Below, one piece after another: positions 12,793 through 24,518 of a stretch of 64,000 nucleotides of DNA. Location: the NCBI RefSeq assembly GCF_051014685.1, contig NC_135056.1, forward strand, positions 2,914,001 to 2,978,000, in the 5' to 3' direction. Under the pieces are notes generated by a model. The model worked only from the letters and a program-made list of their open reading frames with translations, had not been told where the DNA came from and searched no databases. Each line of letters begins with the position of its first letter. Within the stretch, counting starts at the first letter, position 1. The translations under genes and the position numbers were made by a program. Origin of the DNA: Ptiloglossa arizonensis (Eukaryota; Arthropoda; Insecta; Hymenoptera; Colletidae).

Positions 12793-13438
12793 ATTACTTT
12801 GTAACATGTAAATTATTATCACATAATGTTGCTACTGTATTACTTTAATTGTTTCTGTATTTCTTTTAATTAAAATTCCGTAATTATATTATTGACGAAT
12901 TTTTCTTCTTTTTCATATTTATTTTTATTATTTCTCTACTTTATTTAATTAATATAATTTTAAAAATATGTATCTGTACAACACTATGTAAATAAAAGTT
13001 CAAAGCGCATTAAAATAAATATAATGGTAATTCAAATTCAGTTTGTGCATCTAGGATATACAACAATTGTATATGTTCCAAGTTTGTTAATAAATTTAAC
13101 AAACGGTTACTACAAAAATTAGAAAATTAGTATATAAAATTAATCAGAATTAATCAAAAGAAATTTTTATAAATCTGTAGAATGAAATATTTGACATATT
13201 TCATAGTAATATTTAAATAAATGTTATTTCAAGAAAACCTTTAATTTTTGCTCAAAAATGATTTTGCAGTTTCATTAATAGAAATTTCAATTGTACTGAA
13301 ACTAATTCAATATTATCAATTGAATTACAATTAAATTAATCTTTAATATTATTATTATATTTTTAATTCCCTAAACACTTAACATAAATAAGTGTATGTT
13401 TTGAATAAATAAATCTTTATTCAAATTTTTCCTAAAGC
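12793..13438. other. Convergent intergenic region
   Basis: This is the AT-rich space between the stop codons of two genes that point at each other. Several AATAAA-like hexamers occur on both strands (for example AATAAA at 13013 on plus and around 13400 on minus). It must hold both 3' UTRs and their poly(A) sites, which may overlap. No coding sequence was seen. Confidence 0.5.
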
Positions 13439-15306
13439 TTAATCTAACTTTTGTTGTAGTTTTTGTTTAAACATAACAGGTACTAATGATATAACTGCAA
13501 ATACGCACAATATTAAAATGCTGTTCCAGGACCATGCATCTCTGGAAGAAGTTAATTTTTGCAGTGTTTGGCCTGCTTGTATTGCAACAAAAGATGGTAC
13601 GGCTACTCCAAAAAATGTGCCAATAGCAAAAGGTGCTAAAGGCACTCCAATTACAGGACTAGCTAGATTGATGAACCAATTTGGTAGTAGTGGAGTTATC
13701 CGAAGAAACAGCATATAATTAAAAAGATGGTGTTCGTGTTTTTTTACTGTTTGCATCCACTCTTGTGCTTTTTCTGGGAAAAACTTGAGCAGTAATTTAC
13801 GTCCCAGAAATGATGACAGAATATAACAAAGTGATGCTCCTATTGCACTGCAACTACATACTAGGAATAAAGCTAAAGGGAAGGGAAAGAGAAAGCCAGA
13901 GAGGATTGAAAGGAAAATGGAACCTGGAATGGCAAAAGTTTGTAAGCTGAATCCATGTTAAGGAATTTTAAATTAACTTATAAATTTCACTTATAAACAA
14001 TTACACTCAGCATTCAATAACCAAATGCATTCTAGAAAATTCTGAATGATTACAATTTGAATAAAAATTAAATTTATAGCTAATTTGCAATAATTATTTT
14101 GCTCAAGTAATATAAAATTTATTCTTATACACTAAAATAAGTAAACTTCTTATTGGTTGTGAGAACAAACACAAAGTTAATTTAATAACTCTGATACAAT
14201 AAAATTTAAAAAAACTTGCATCTATTATATTATACTTTAGTTGTTAAATTGGAATAATTCCTAAAGAAAGTCTTCACCATTATGTGTTTGTTCTCACAAA
14301 GTAACACGAAGTTTTGCTTTTCTTGTTGTATAAGTTAAATTCATGGCATTTCAAATTTCACTTGCACTGTGGCATGCATTAACCAGAAACCAATTGAGTA
14401 TGGTACATGCTTGAATTATTCAAATTGATCCACCTTTTTGAGGTTCCCATACAGCCAAAGATTTCATCTTAAGTACTTTAAAAATGCAAGTGTTCGATTG
14501 TTGAGTCTACTGTTATGTATATATATGTTACACACAAAAAGGAATAAAGAGAGTACTAAAGGATACAAAATATAAGTAATAAATAATCCAGCTAATACTT
14601 GGAAATAATAGACATCTTTGTATCGACTTAAGAGTTCGCCCAAATTTTTAGCATCTTCAATATGTAACGGTATTTTTAAGTGTTGTCGTTCATTTCTGAA
14701 AAGATAAATAACAAATTTAAAGGTTTTTATTTATAGAGTGTATTTATTTTTATTCTTACTCTGCAAGTTCTGGAAAACTAGTATACACATAAAATAGTGC
14801 TGATAATGAAAGAATAAAAATTACTCCAGCTGTTAGGATAGCTTGCTTAATCGATCCCTGTTTTGAGGAATCTGAAAACAAAGTGTTCATTCAAAAATTG
14901 TAAGTAAAAGTTTGATAACCTTAAAATTAAAAATTGTAAATTTAAACAATACAACATTAATTAATTTTGCTTTATGATTGCTATAAGATTTACATTTTAT
15001 TTCCTTTTGACAATGAATATCTTTAATTGAAATTAATTGAAATAGGTTAGAATTTGAAATAGAAGATAAATATTATTTAATTACAAATATGAATTTTTTA
15101 AATCTAATTAATTACCAATATTCATTACATTTATTATTTCCATTTTTCACGTTGATGTAACAAACAATAAACAAATTTTGAAATTCATTTTAATAGAAAA
15201 TGACAAATAAAGCTTCGTTTTAAAAAATCAGATTCTACTGCCAGAAAAATATATTCTGAAACATTATCTTACCAGTATTTTGTCTTATTCTATTTTCCAT
15301 TTCCAT
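13439..15306 (-). CDS. stas: Tmem41b/stasimon, ER phospholipid scramblase (VTT domain)
   Basis: Four exons on the minus strand with matched phases: 15273-15306, 14760-14871, 14567-14695, 13439-13946. They total 783 nt (260 residues); the human protein has 291, mostly from a longer N-terminus. After a short N-tail there is a first membrane segment, the conserved IEDAKNLGELLSRYKD linker, then the VTT/DedA-type domain starting TFAIPGSIFLSILSGF. It includes the hallmark FLRITPLLPNWFIN and GVAVPSFVAIQAG motifs and a final membrane helix. The protein ends in a Lys-rich QKLQQKLD tail, like other TMEM41B proteins. The family moves phospholipids across the ER bilayer and acts in autophagosome and lipoprotein formation; Drosophila stasimon was found through its SMN-dependent splicing. 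A second in-frame ATG lies two codons downstream of the chosen start. Confidence 0.93.
14158..14298. repeat. Short inverted repeat in a Tmem41b intron
   Basis: GTGAGAACAAACACA at about 14159 is mirrored by TGTGTTTGTTCTCAC ending at about 14297. The arms are perfect over 15 bases with about 110 AT-rich bases between them. It could be a small MITE or simply a hairpin; no target duplication was seen. Confidence 0.35.
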
Positions 15307-16768
15307 ATTTACACTGTTACTGTTCTACCACGAATCAATTGCTTAAAAATTCAAGATGGCACAAGAGTAGAAAAGGCTATTCTTTTTTATATTAAATGAA
15401 ACGAACTAATTTTATCCAAACTAGATACATATAATATTTTATATTTCATCTAAATGTTATATCTTATAATTGTAACTTGATCAACATAGTGTATGATATC
15501 TTATGTTACCCCATTAGATGGCGCGATACAAAGATTGGCAGTAAATGATAAAGTTTTAAGTCACACGTGGACTTGAAGATTTTTTACAAGATAAAAAGTC
15601 TTGACTTTTAACACAACATGTGTGTTCGGAATGGCATGACAATACGGCATTTAAAGTTTTTAGGGTAATAAATGACAGCATTAAAAATCATGACTTTATG
15701 TTACGTGAAAACGGGTTTTATTCGTTACAGCAAAGGCAACTGACGATGGATCATTTTACACAAAATCGGTCAATTTTATACTCGATATCAGAGATTTTAT
15801 TTAAATTGAAATATGTTGTAAGTTCATTTGAAAATAGAGTTGATATAAGTCATTATTTTGTTATTTTCCTAAATTTTAAACGGTAAAGATTTTTCAAATT
15901 AGCAACTATCCATTTTTAAAAAAACTGCCTTCTCAAACGAATTATCTCTGAAACTTTTAAATATACGAATTTCAATCTTGTGTTTTATTCGAAAAGTCAC
16001 TTTTACTATATAAAAATAAAATTACTCTCCACTCCCCGTCATAAACTTCAAAAATTATAATATAAGGCAATTATTTGCAAAGAGTCAAGTCTCATGAATG
16101 ATTTGAAATATATTCTAGAAATCAATATATTGAACAACTTTTTCCTATATGCACAACCGCCGCTCAGCCTTACTTTCCAAGATATTCGACAAAAACTACT
16201 GTCTACTGAATTTTGCCTATACGTATGCATCCATGACAACGGGTGTGTAAGCGTAGCACTACCGCTTGACTTATCTTCTATTTCTACGAATACATTACAG
16301 TAATCGGAAGCTGCTGGCTATATAACGTGTGAGCTTAAAGTACAAACTTAACCAAATTCAGTGATTGTGAATTTTGACTTGTATGGCTAACCACTTAACG
16401 ATGAACGAAATAGTTTGTCTAAATTAAACGTAATCCAAACCTAATCAATTAAATTAGTTTTCAGTTATGATAATTGACTAGATTTGTGTTAGGTTTTGGT
16501 TAGAAAAATGAAATTCATAATCATTGAAAGTTTATATTTTTAATTTTCATATTTAAAAATCATTAAAATCGAAAAGAGAACGATACTTCGTTAACTTCAC
16601 CAATAAAACACATAAAAAAGACAATTGCTATTCACGTATAAATTTATTTTATAATATCATTATCATAAACAGGAATTATCTCATTGCCAGCCATAATGTG
16701 GAACAAATGCGATTGTTTAATTATTATAATTATACTGTCGTCGAAATAAAAATTTGCCTTGTATATAA
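15307..16768. other. Gene-free stretch upstream of Tmem41b with a dispersed repeat copy
   Basis: It must contain the Tmem41b promoter and 5' UTR, but no core promoter element could be picked with confidence. At about 16075-16175 lies a minus-strand copy of the GCGGC-type repeat also seen at 6025 and 29660. Open frames at 15620, 16048 and 16094 overlap this repeat or AT-rich DNA and are not supported. Confidence 0.4.
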
Positions 16769-16779
16769 CTAACCAATGT

Positions 16780-16994
16780 TTAATACGAGTTCTACATCGT
16801 AGTATATTTGCCCGTATCTGTTGCTAAACATGGTCAAATTTATATGTACATTATTATCCGGATTAATAAAATCCTTTTTATGCTTTACAGTTAGATTACT
16901 GTACACTTCTTTGTTCAAGCAATCCGAAATTATGATGGTATCGAAAGACCGAAATTTTAGGTGACTGGGCGACAGACCTCGATCTTTAGCTGAT
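16780..16994 (-). other. Exon-like frame, weak resemblance to DUF1091/MD-2-like secreted proteins
   Basis: On the minus strand an open frame runs from a CAG acceptor-like site near 16993 to a donor-like ATTG/GTTAGT at about 16780. Its product has one Cys (DCLNKEVYSNLTVKHK), two NLT glycosylation motifs and a YGQIYYDVELVLNI ending. This spacing recalls the insect DUF1091 family of small secreted lipid-binding-like proteins, but the match is from memory and partial. No adjoining exon was found. The upstream side runs directly into a LINE fragment, so it may be a stranded exon or pseudogene. Confidence 0.25.
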
Positions 16995-16999
16995 AAACC

Positions 17000-17215
17000 A
17001 AGGGTTGAAGTTAGTATGCGAGATGAGGGTGGGTCCATAGTGGACCTGACGTTTGACACCCCCAGCGTTGTGCATGATGTCGAGATGACACGCAGTGGTG
17101 GGCGGTGGCGACGCTATTGGACCATCGGTAAATTTACATGGTCCGTCCTCTCCACTCGCAATGCTGTCGCTGCTATGTCATGGCATTACAAGTTGATGAA
17201 ATTGCAAACCTAAAG
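17000..17215 (+). pseudogene. LINE endonuclease-domain fragment
   Basis: On the plus strand a frame reads DEGGSIVDLTFDTPSVV, which matches the GxSIVDLTF motif near the end of the apurinic-type endonuclease domain of R1/I-type LINEs. The ISDHNY-type motif expected downstream is not recognisable. The region is GC-richer than its surroundings; higher GC continues to about 17450 without further recognisable domains. Confidence 0.45.
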
Positions 17216-17766
17216 TCCGCGTGTGTCGAGTTTAACGTTAGTACACCTGCGAGCGCTGTCGTGTATTGATGACGATGTGCGCACGAGAGCGGCCAATCTT
17301 ATTAGCCCTACTCAGGGTGGCCACCGAGACAGGCCACCGTTCCCTTTTCTTCGCATTCCTACCGGTCAAGATTCCTCTTTCGTCTCTCCGCTCTCGCCAT
17401 CAACCGTGACCCGTAAATGCTACATCATCCCGAGTGGGGAAAAGTAAGAGATGCCCATTACAGAAATGTATTCCTAGGTAAGATGGGTTCGTTTAGAAAA
17501 GGTAGAATATTAACTATTGTGCAGAATGGTAAACTGATTTAATAAAATAAAATCAACCTCGTAATGTTATAAGTATGAAAGAAACACATTAAAAAATTGT
17601 TTATTATAAAATTTACAATAAAAAGACTATATTACTCTACTACTATAATAGTATATACAAAATAATATATACACCACTTATTTAATAAATATATACAGTT
17701 ATATAGAATATGTATAAAGTTATTTACCATTATGGTATAAATATGCATGTAATTATTCTATTAACC

Positions 17767-18079
17767 TTAACTGCTATCACTATCAGCATAAGTTTCGTGT
17801 GCCATCATATATTCGAATTCTTCTGGCAAATGTTTCTTTTTGTACAAATTTAAGCTAAAATATTGTAAAAAGTCGTCCATTATGGAAAAATTGTTACATC
17901 TTGTATCACTATTTAAAAACTTTAATTTTACTCGATATAATTCACCATTAACCATTTCTGGTTCTAAACAATTGCGATTCGGAGTTTTTATTTCATTAAT
18001 TAGTGAAAATATGTCTCGATTGCGACATTTGATTATGGATAGCATAAACATAACAGTGCTAAACTTGAGATAGTTTTAA
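17767..18079 (-). other. Unidentified terminal-exon-like frame
   Basis: A minus-strand frame of about 100 codons ends at a TAA at 17767. Upstream it is closed by an in-frame TAA at about 18078, with CTCAAG just before the coding-like part, which could be a weak acceptor. The product is not low in complexity: it has LKTP-like, ELYRVKLKFLNSDTRC and MDDFLQYFSLNLYKKKHLPE segments and an acidic ADSDSS end. I do not recognise it. The mixed residue use argues that it is or was coding; no other exon was found. Confidence 0.3.
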
Positions 18080-18960
18080 AGGGTCTTGCTCTGCCCGATT
18101 CTACTCTATCGTATGTGAATTACGTTCCGAAAAGTATGATTTCCTAAACGAAGTAAACATTTTTCAAATTGGCCTTATAAACTATTAAAGCGCTCAAATC
18201 GTGCCATTCAATAATTAGGTTTGCTTTATTAAATATTGAGCTGAATTTATTTAATATAATTGTAAAATCATTTGAATGCATATTTTTGTATAATGTGTAT
18301 AATTTTTGTATATTGGCAGTCTTTTAATTGTACTCTCATATGCGGTCTTATTTTTCGCTAAATTGTGAGTAGAATAGCAAACATAATATAATTAATTATC
18401 CAAATTAGATGTAGTTTTTAATATTATGAAATCGTACTTCCTTATAAATACCTAGATATTAATCCTTAATAAAAGAGTAATAATACACATTGATATGGAG
18501 CTTTTTATATACTGTAAACAATTGTTTATATAATTGATAAAATATTATTGATAAAAAATAAATTAAATTTATTACTTTCATTTTTATTAGCAATTTATTC
18601 CATTAAAAATAAAAATTTGTAAAAAGTGCTAAAAAAGTGATTCTATTGTTAGAAAATAATAAAATTGTAACCAACCGATTTGTCAAATATTCGTACCATG
18701 GAAGCGGCAACGAATACAGGTTTGAAAGATTTCGGTGGTTTAAAGTGTTAATATTAGTCCTCATTGACAATCATGTATCAGAAAATAACAGAAATATACG
18801 ATTAACACTTGGGACTATAATAATATGATTTATTTTCACTTGGCCAGGAGGGTGGTGGTAGGTATAAATACAGGATGGATGATGATGACAAGCAAGAGGA
18901 AAACTTTAGTATTCGGGTTGTGGTATAAAACCGTAAACAAATAATAGAACGCAGAGTCGA
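18080..18960. other. Gene-free AT-rich stretch
   Basis: Nothing recognisable was seen apart from AT-rich sequence. A short GC-richer piece (18835-18960) leads into the SINE-like segment that follows. Confidence 0.4.
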
Positions 18961-18984
18961 GTAAAAGGAACATGAATATTATTT

Positions 18985-19062
18985 GTCGGAGGCTCGAACC
19001 TACGAACCTACGATTATAAAACTGTGCCTCTACAAGCTTCACCGTTCCATCTAAGTTCATAT
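18985..19062 (-). repeat. tRNA-derived SINE head or tRNA-like remnant
   Basis: Read on the minus strand, AACGGTGAAGCTTGTAGAGG followed about 40 bases later by GGTTCGTAGGTTCGAGCCTC resembles the A and B boxes of an RNA polymerase III promoter (B box GGTTCGAGCCT). A proper cloverleaf with paired acceptor stem could not be drawn, so it is not called a tRNA gene. A SINE head is the likelier reading. Confidence 0.35.
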
Positions 19063-19362
19063 GATTCTCTTTTGTATATATGACACAGTAAAATGTCATC
19101 TATTATAGTTATTTTATTAATAATTAACAAAAATACATTTTTAACATATTTCATTTTATATTCAATAATTTCTTTAATTTTAATTTTTATATTTAAAATA
19201 ATAAAGATTAACTCTTCTTCCTTATTTAATATATTAACCTCTAATAAAAGAAAAATTATTTTATACTCAATAATTATTATGTACACAAATTTCCCACCTA
19301 TAGCACTCTTTATACTGAAATAAATCGTCCTAGAAACATTAATAAATTCAAGAATAAAATTT

Positions 19363-20512
19363 ACCGTGGAAGGTTTAATTTTACATTTATTCGAAAGATG
19401 AAACATACAAAAGTTTGTACAAAAGTATTTATTTATTTTATCGCACGGTAGGGAATATCATACAAATGGAAATACTTATCTCTAATGTCGGTAAATTGTA
19501 CTTGTCGCGCCATCTATTTGTGGAAATTAGAACAATTCCTCGACAAACTTGAGCGTTTCTCCGCCAGGTGTTTTCACCCCTTAAGTGTGGTTTAACCCTT
19601 TCTCCAATAGATGGCAACCCATGTAATTACCACGTTACAGGGATTTGTAATTGCGGGTTCAGAATATATTTGCATACATACGAACTATAATTCCGATATG
19701 TAGAGAAATATTCATTTATTTTATCCCACGGCTTCTTCGATCGTATTTGTTCGATCTAACCAAATACTTCAAGAAATTGATGGCTTTATAGCCATTATTT
19801 ATACCGGAACATTGTGAAAAATTGTTTAATCTACGGTCCAACGACGGTTGTTAATAATTATGATAAATAAATGTCAAGATATTGCGAAGTCTGCGAAGGC
19901 GAACGGTTTCAGTGAATGTTTGTTCATTTCAGCGATTGTTATTAACATTTACGCATGTTCCCTATATTGATCGAACAATGTGCATCTTATTTATGTATTG
20001 CAATTAATTAAGAAACTTATCGAAATTGATTTTGATCGAGACTCCACGTTAAAACGTGTTTCGTAAAGTTTTAAAGCACGGAAAGTAACAATTGTTCATT
20101 AGATACATTAATTTAACATTTGTTTAATTCTTATAATTTACACAATACGCGTAGAAGTGGTATTTTTTACACAAAAGTGCCAAAATTCAATTAATCGCTT
20201 TTTTAGATAGAAAAATCACCGCGATAAATACTTGTGAATCGATAATCGATACGTGTAGCCTTGAGAATGTCAGTTGGATCTCAAGGAAAAATTCCTTCGC
20301 GAACAAGGAATATTTCAACGAAATGATATTTTAAGCCATTATTTATACTAGGACATTGTTAAAAATTGTCTAATGTATGATCCTACGACGGTTGTTAATA
20401 ATAATGTAAACAAACATCAAGATATTGCGAAATCTGCGAAGGCGTATTGCTATAGCGAATGTTTATGTTTCTAGGCGATTGTTATAAACATTTTTGCAAG
20501 TTCCCAACTTTT
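19363..20512 (+). repeat. Arm 1 of a nested direct/inverted repeat system
   Basis: This non-coding block recurs nearly unchanged at 22950-23640 in the same direction (offset 3587 bases, for example TCGCACGGTAGGGAATATC at 19441 and 23028). From about 19438 it also recurs in reverse complement at 21370-22435. It holds landmarks such as AACGACGGTTGTTAATAAT and GATATTGCGAAGTCTGCGAA that recur in all copies. No reading frame is shared by the copies. Confidence 0.85.
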
Positions 20513-20642
20513 ATATTACAGTATGAAAATTAAATTTTATCGGAAAATTTAACTAATAGTTTGGTATACATATATTTCTCGATTTTTTATGAAAATTAAT
20601 ATTTGTAAACTAATTAATGGTTTGCACTGTAAAAGTTGGGAT
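20502..20642. repeat. Hairpin at the centre of the inverted repeat
   Basis: CCCAACTTTTATATTACAGT at about 20502 is mirrored by ACTGTAAAAGTTGGG ending at about 20640, with about 105 AT-rich bases between. It sits within the loop between the two 1-kb arms, so the whole locus is a hairpin within a hairpin. Confidence 0.6.
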
Positions 20643-20759
20643 TATTAATTTTACAAAATGCATTTTCTTTTGCATTGTAAATCAATAATTTCCTTATGAA
20701 GATAAATATTGGTTGCAAATCGAGAAATATATGAATACAAATATTTTACTTTCATTTCC

Positions 20760-22560
20760 GATCGCAATTAATTTCTGAGAACTAACTAATGATTTATGAT
20801 GCCTAAGTAAGATGCACATTATTCGATCAATATTGGGAACATGCATAAATGTTAGTAACAATCGCGGAAATGGACAAATATTCACCGAAACCGTTCGCCT
20901 TCCCAGATATCGCAATATCTCGGGGTTTGTTTGTCATAATTATTAACAACCGTCGTAGGACCATACTTTAGACAATTATTAACAATGTCCTAGTATAAAT
21001 CATGGCTTAAAATATCATTTCGTTGAAATATTCTTTTTTCGCGATGGAATAGTTGTTATTGAGATCGAACCGACATTGTCAAGGCTGGAAATGTTTATCG
21101 ATTCACAAACGTCCATCACGATGATTTTTCTATCTAGAAAAGCGATTAATTGAATTTCGACGCTTTTACTTAAAGAATACAGCTTCCACGCGTATTCCGA
21201 AAATTATAAGAACGAAACAAATGTTAAATTAATGTATCTAATAAACAATTGCCACTTCCCATGCTTTGAAACATTAAGAAACACGTTTATACCTCGAATC
21301 TCGGTCAAAATTAATTGCTGTAGGCGAACCAATCATATTTAATGCATAAATAAGATGCATACTGTAAGATAAATGTTCGGAACATGTATAAATGTTAATA
21401 ACAATCGCAGAAATGAACAAACATTCTCCGAAACCGTTCGTCTTCGCAGATTTTGCAAAATCTCGATGTTTATTTATCATATTTATTAACAACCGTCGTA
21501 GGATCATACATTAGACAATTATTAACAATGTCCTAGTATAAATAATGGCTTAAAATATCATTTCGTTGAAATATTCCTTGTTCGCGAAGGAATTTTTCCT
21601 TGAGATCCAACTGACATTCTCGAGGCTACACGTATCGATTATCGATTCACAAGTATTTATCGCGGTGATTTTTCTATCTAAAAAAGCGATTAATTGAATT
21701 TTGGCACTTTTGTGTAAAAAATACCACTTCTACGCGTATTGTGAAAATTATAAGAATTAAACAAATGTTAAATTAATGTATCTAATGAACAATTGTTACT
21801 TTCCGTGCTTTAAAACTTTACGAAACACGTTTTAACGTGGAGTCTCGATCAAAATCAATTTCGATAAGTTTCTTAATTAATTGCAATACATAAATAAGAT
21901 GCACATTGTTCGATCAATATAGGGAACATGCGTAAATGTTAATAACAATCGCTGAAATGAACAAACATTCACTGAAACCGTTCGCCTTCGCAGACTTCGC
22001 AATATCTTGACATTTATTTATCATAATTATTAACAACCGTCGTTGGACCGTAGATTAAACAATTTTTGACAATGTTTCGGTATAAAAAGCCATCAATTTC
22101 TTGAAATATTTGGTTAGATCGAACAAATACGATCGAAGAAGCCGTGGGATAAAATAAATGAATATTTCTCTACATATCGGAATTATAGTTCGTATGTATG
22201 CAAATATATTCTGAACCCGCAATTACAAATCCCTGTAACGTGGTAATTACATGGGTTGCCATCTATTGGAGAAAGGGTTAAACTACACTTAAGGGGTGAA
22301 AACACCTGGCGGAGAAACGCTCAAGTTTGTCGAGGAATTGTTCTGACTTTCATCAATAGATGGCTCCACAAGCATTATCTACCGACATTACAGATGAGTA
22401 TCCCCTTTCGAATGCCATTGCCTACCGTGCGATAAAATAAATGAATATTTCTCTACATATCGAAATTATTGTTTGTATGGATGCAAATATATTCTGAACG
22501 CGCAATTCCAAACATTTGTAGCGTGGTAATTATATGGGTGTTCTCTATTGGAGAACAGGT
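20760..22560 (-). repeat. Arm 2 (reverse orientation) with tandem copies of a ~590-bp unit
   Basis: Three successive minus-strand copies of the arm unit can be followed by the landmark AACAACCGTCGT(A/T)GGA at about 20947, 21489 and 22034. Spacing is roughly 540-590 bases. The copies differ by about 5-15 percent. At 22159 and 22440 the segment starting ATGAATATTTCTCTACATAT is repeated again, so a shorter tandem of about 280 bases is nested in it. The open frames at 20694 and 21274 fall in corresponding positions of two copies and are not genes. Confidence 0.8.
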
Positions 22561-22910
22561 TTGTTAATTTTCGCGATTTCTGTTAACATTTATGCATGTT
22601 CCCAATATTAATCGAACAATGTGTATCTTATTTATGCATTATAAATAATTATACTTATAGAAATTGATTTTGATCGAGATTCAATGTAAAAACTTGTTTA
22701 GTAAAGTTTAAAAGCATGAAAAGTAATAATTGTGCATTAGTCCAATGATTTAACATTTATTTAATTTTCATACTTTACACAGTACGCGTAGAAGTTATAT
22801 TTTATTCTCAAAAGTGCTGAAATTCGATTAATCGCTTTTCTATATAGAAAAATCGTCGTGATAAACACTTGTGAGTTGATAATCGGTACGTGAAGCCTTG
22901 ATTTCGAGGT
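22560..22910 (+). repeat. Diverged partial copy of the same unit, plus orientation
   Basis: The stretch matches 19940-20270 in the same direction, for example ACGCGTAGAAG at 22785, and ends at a counterpart of the CCTTGAGAATGTC site. It is more diverged than the other copies. Confidence 0.6.
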
Positions 22911-22949
22911 ATTAAAGATTTTTAAATGTATAAAGGAAGGCTAGAATAT

Positions 22950-23642
22950 ACCGTGGAAGGTTTAATTTTACATTTATTCGAAAGATGAAACATACAAAAG
23001 TTTGTACAAAAGTATTTATTTATTTTATCGCACGGTAGGGAATATCATACAAATGGAAATACTTATCTCTAATGTCGGTAAATTGTACTTGTCGCGCCAT
23101 CTATTTGTGGAAATTAGAACAATTCCTCGACAAACTTGAGCGTTTCTCCGCCAGGTGTTTTCACCCCTTAAGTATAGTTTAACCCTTTCTCCAATAGATG
23201 GCAACCCATGTAATTACCACGTAACAGGGATTTGTAATTGCGGGTTCAGAATATATTTGCATACATACAAACTATAATTCCGATATGTAGAGAAATATTC
23301 ATTTATTTTATCGCACGGTTTCTTCGATTGTATTTGTTCGATCTAACCAAATACTTCAAGAAATTGATGGCTTTATAGCCATTATTTATACCGGAACATT
23401 GTGAAAAATTGTTTAATCTACGGTCCAACGACGGTTGTTAATAATTATGATAAATAAACGTCAAGATATTGCGAAATCTGCGAAGGCGAACGGTTTCGGT
23501 GAATGTTTGTTCATTTCCGCCATTGTTACTAACATTTATGTATGTTCCCAATATTAATCGAACAATGTGCATCCTAATTATGCATTGAAAATGATTAAGA
23601 ACTTATAGAAATTAATTTTGATCAAGCTTCGAAGTAAAGAGA
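22950..23642 (+). repeat. Arm 3, near-identical direct copy of 19363-20055
   Basis: The copy follows arm 1 base for base with scattered differences over about 600 bases, then decays after about 23600. It stops about 30 bases before the mitochondrial insertion. Confidence 0.85.
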
Positions 23643-23669
23643 TGATTCTTAAAGTTTTAAAATAAAAAG

Positions 23670-23730
23670 TGAAGTAATTTATTACTATAATTTGATTTAA
23701 AAAATCAATTCTTTTGTCAGACATCTAATG
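23670..23730 (-). pseudogene. trnK: Nuclear copy of mitochondrial tRNA-Lys, truncated
   Basis: CATTAGATGTCTGACAAAAG begins the tRNA and the anticodon region reads GATTTTTTAAATC (anticodon TTT). The 3' strand of the acceptor stem is lost at the insertion junction. Confidence 0.6.
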
Positions 23731-23768
23731 ATTTGATTTAATTAAATATTATATGAGTAGGTTAAAAT

Positions 23769-24452
23769 TTAATTTTGGTTGTTAATTCAATTAATAAAGT
23801 TTGAATAATTAGTTCTTTCCACAACAATTGGCATAAATCTGTGATTAGCTCCGCAGATTTCAGAACATTGTCCGAAAAATACTCCAGGTCGATTAGTAAT
23901 TAAATTTATTTGGTTAATTCGCCCTGTTACTGAGTCTATTTTTAAGCCTAAAGACGACACAGTTCAAGAGTGAATTACGTCGTTTGATGTTGTTAATATT
24001 CGAATTAGTGTATTAGATGGAATAATTATTCGATTATCTACGTCTAGGAGACGAAAAATGTAAATATTATTTAAATCTTTATCTATATAGGAGTCAAAAT
24101 TTAAATTATTAAATTCTGGGTATTCATAGGATCAATATCATTGATGCCCAATTGATTTGATTGTTAAGTATACGGGTATTCATAGTTCATCAATAAAATA
24201 TAGGGTTTTTAAAGAAGGAAGTGCAATTATTCCAAAAATTATTATTGGGAGTAAAGTTCATACAATTTCAATATGATGATTTTTAAGTAAAAATCGATCG
24301 ATAAATTTATTAGTAAAAATATCTAATATAATTATTAGAGTTAATGAAGAGGTTATAATTATTATAATTATTGTGAAGTTGTGAAAAAGATTTAAATTAT
24401 CAGCATATGGCGAATTGGGGTCTTGGAAATTAATTATTTTTCAATGGGACAT
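23769..24452 (-). pseudogene. COX2: Nuclear copy of mitochondrial COX2, full length
   Basis: Starting at ATG (24452) the frame is open for 227 codons in the invertebrate mitochondrial code and ends in TAA at 23769. It has the two N-terminal membrane helices, the IGHQWYWSYEYPEF motif, the DVIHSW copper-site His, and the [12 protein letters not shown]uA-ligand motif. With the standard code the seven in-frame TGA codons are stops. In mitochondria the product is subunit II of cytochrome c oxidase, which takes electrons from cytochrome c. Here it is a non-functional insertion. Confidence 0.93.
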
Positions 24453-24518
24453 TTTTAATAAAAATATTAAATTTTATAAATGAATCTTAAATTCATGCAC
24501 TAATCTGCCATATTAAGA
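24453..24518 (-). pseudogene. trnL2: Nuclear copy of mitochondrial tRNA-Leu(UUR)
   Basis: The sequence between COX1 and COX2 contains TATGGCAGATTAGTGC and an anticodon loop TTTAAGA with anticodon TAA, as in insect trnL2. The acceptor stem is imperfect. Confidence 0.8.

Noticed and set aside
16769..17059. The full 96-codon minus-strand frame as one gene
   Set aside because: Its first part is antisense to the LINE endonuclease motif SIVDLTF; only the part after the acceptor-like site near 16993 is kept as a possible exon.
18985..19062. A functional tRNA gene
   Set aside because: The B box is present but no acceptor or anticodon stem can be paired.
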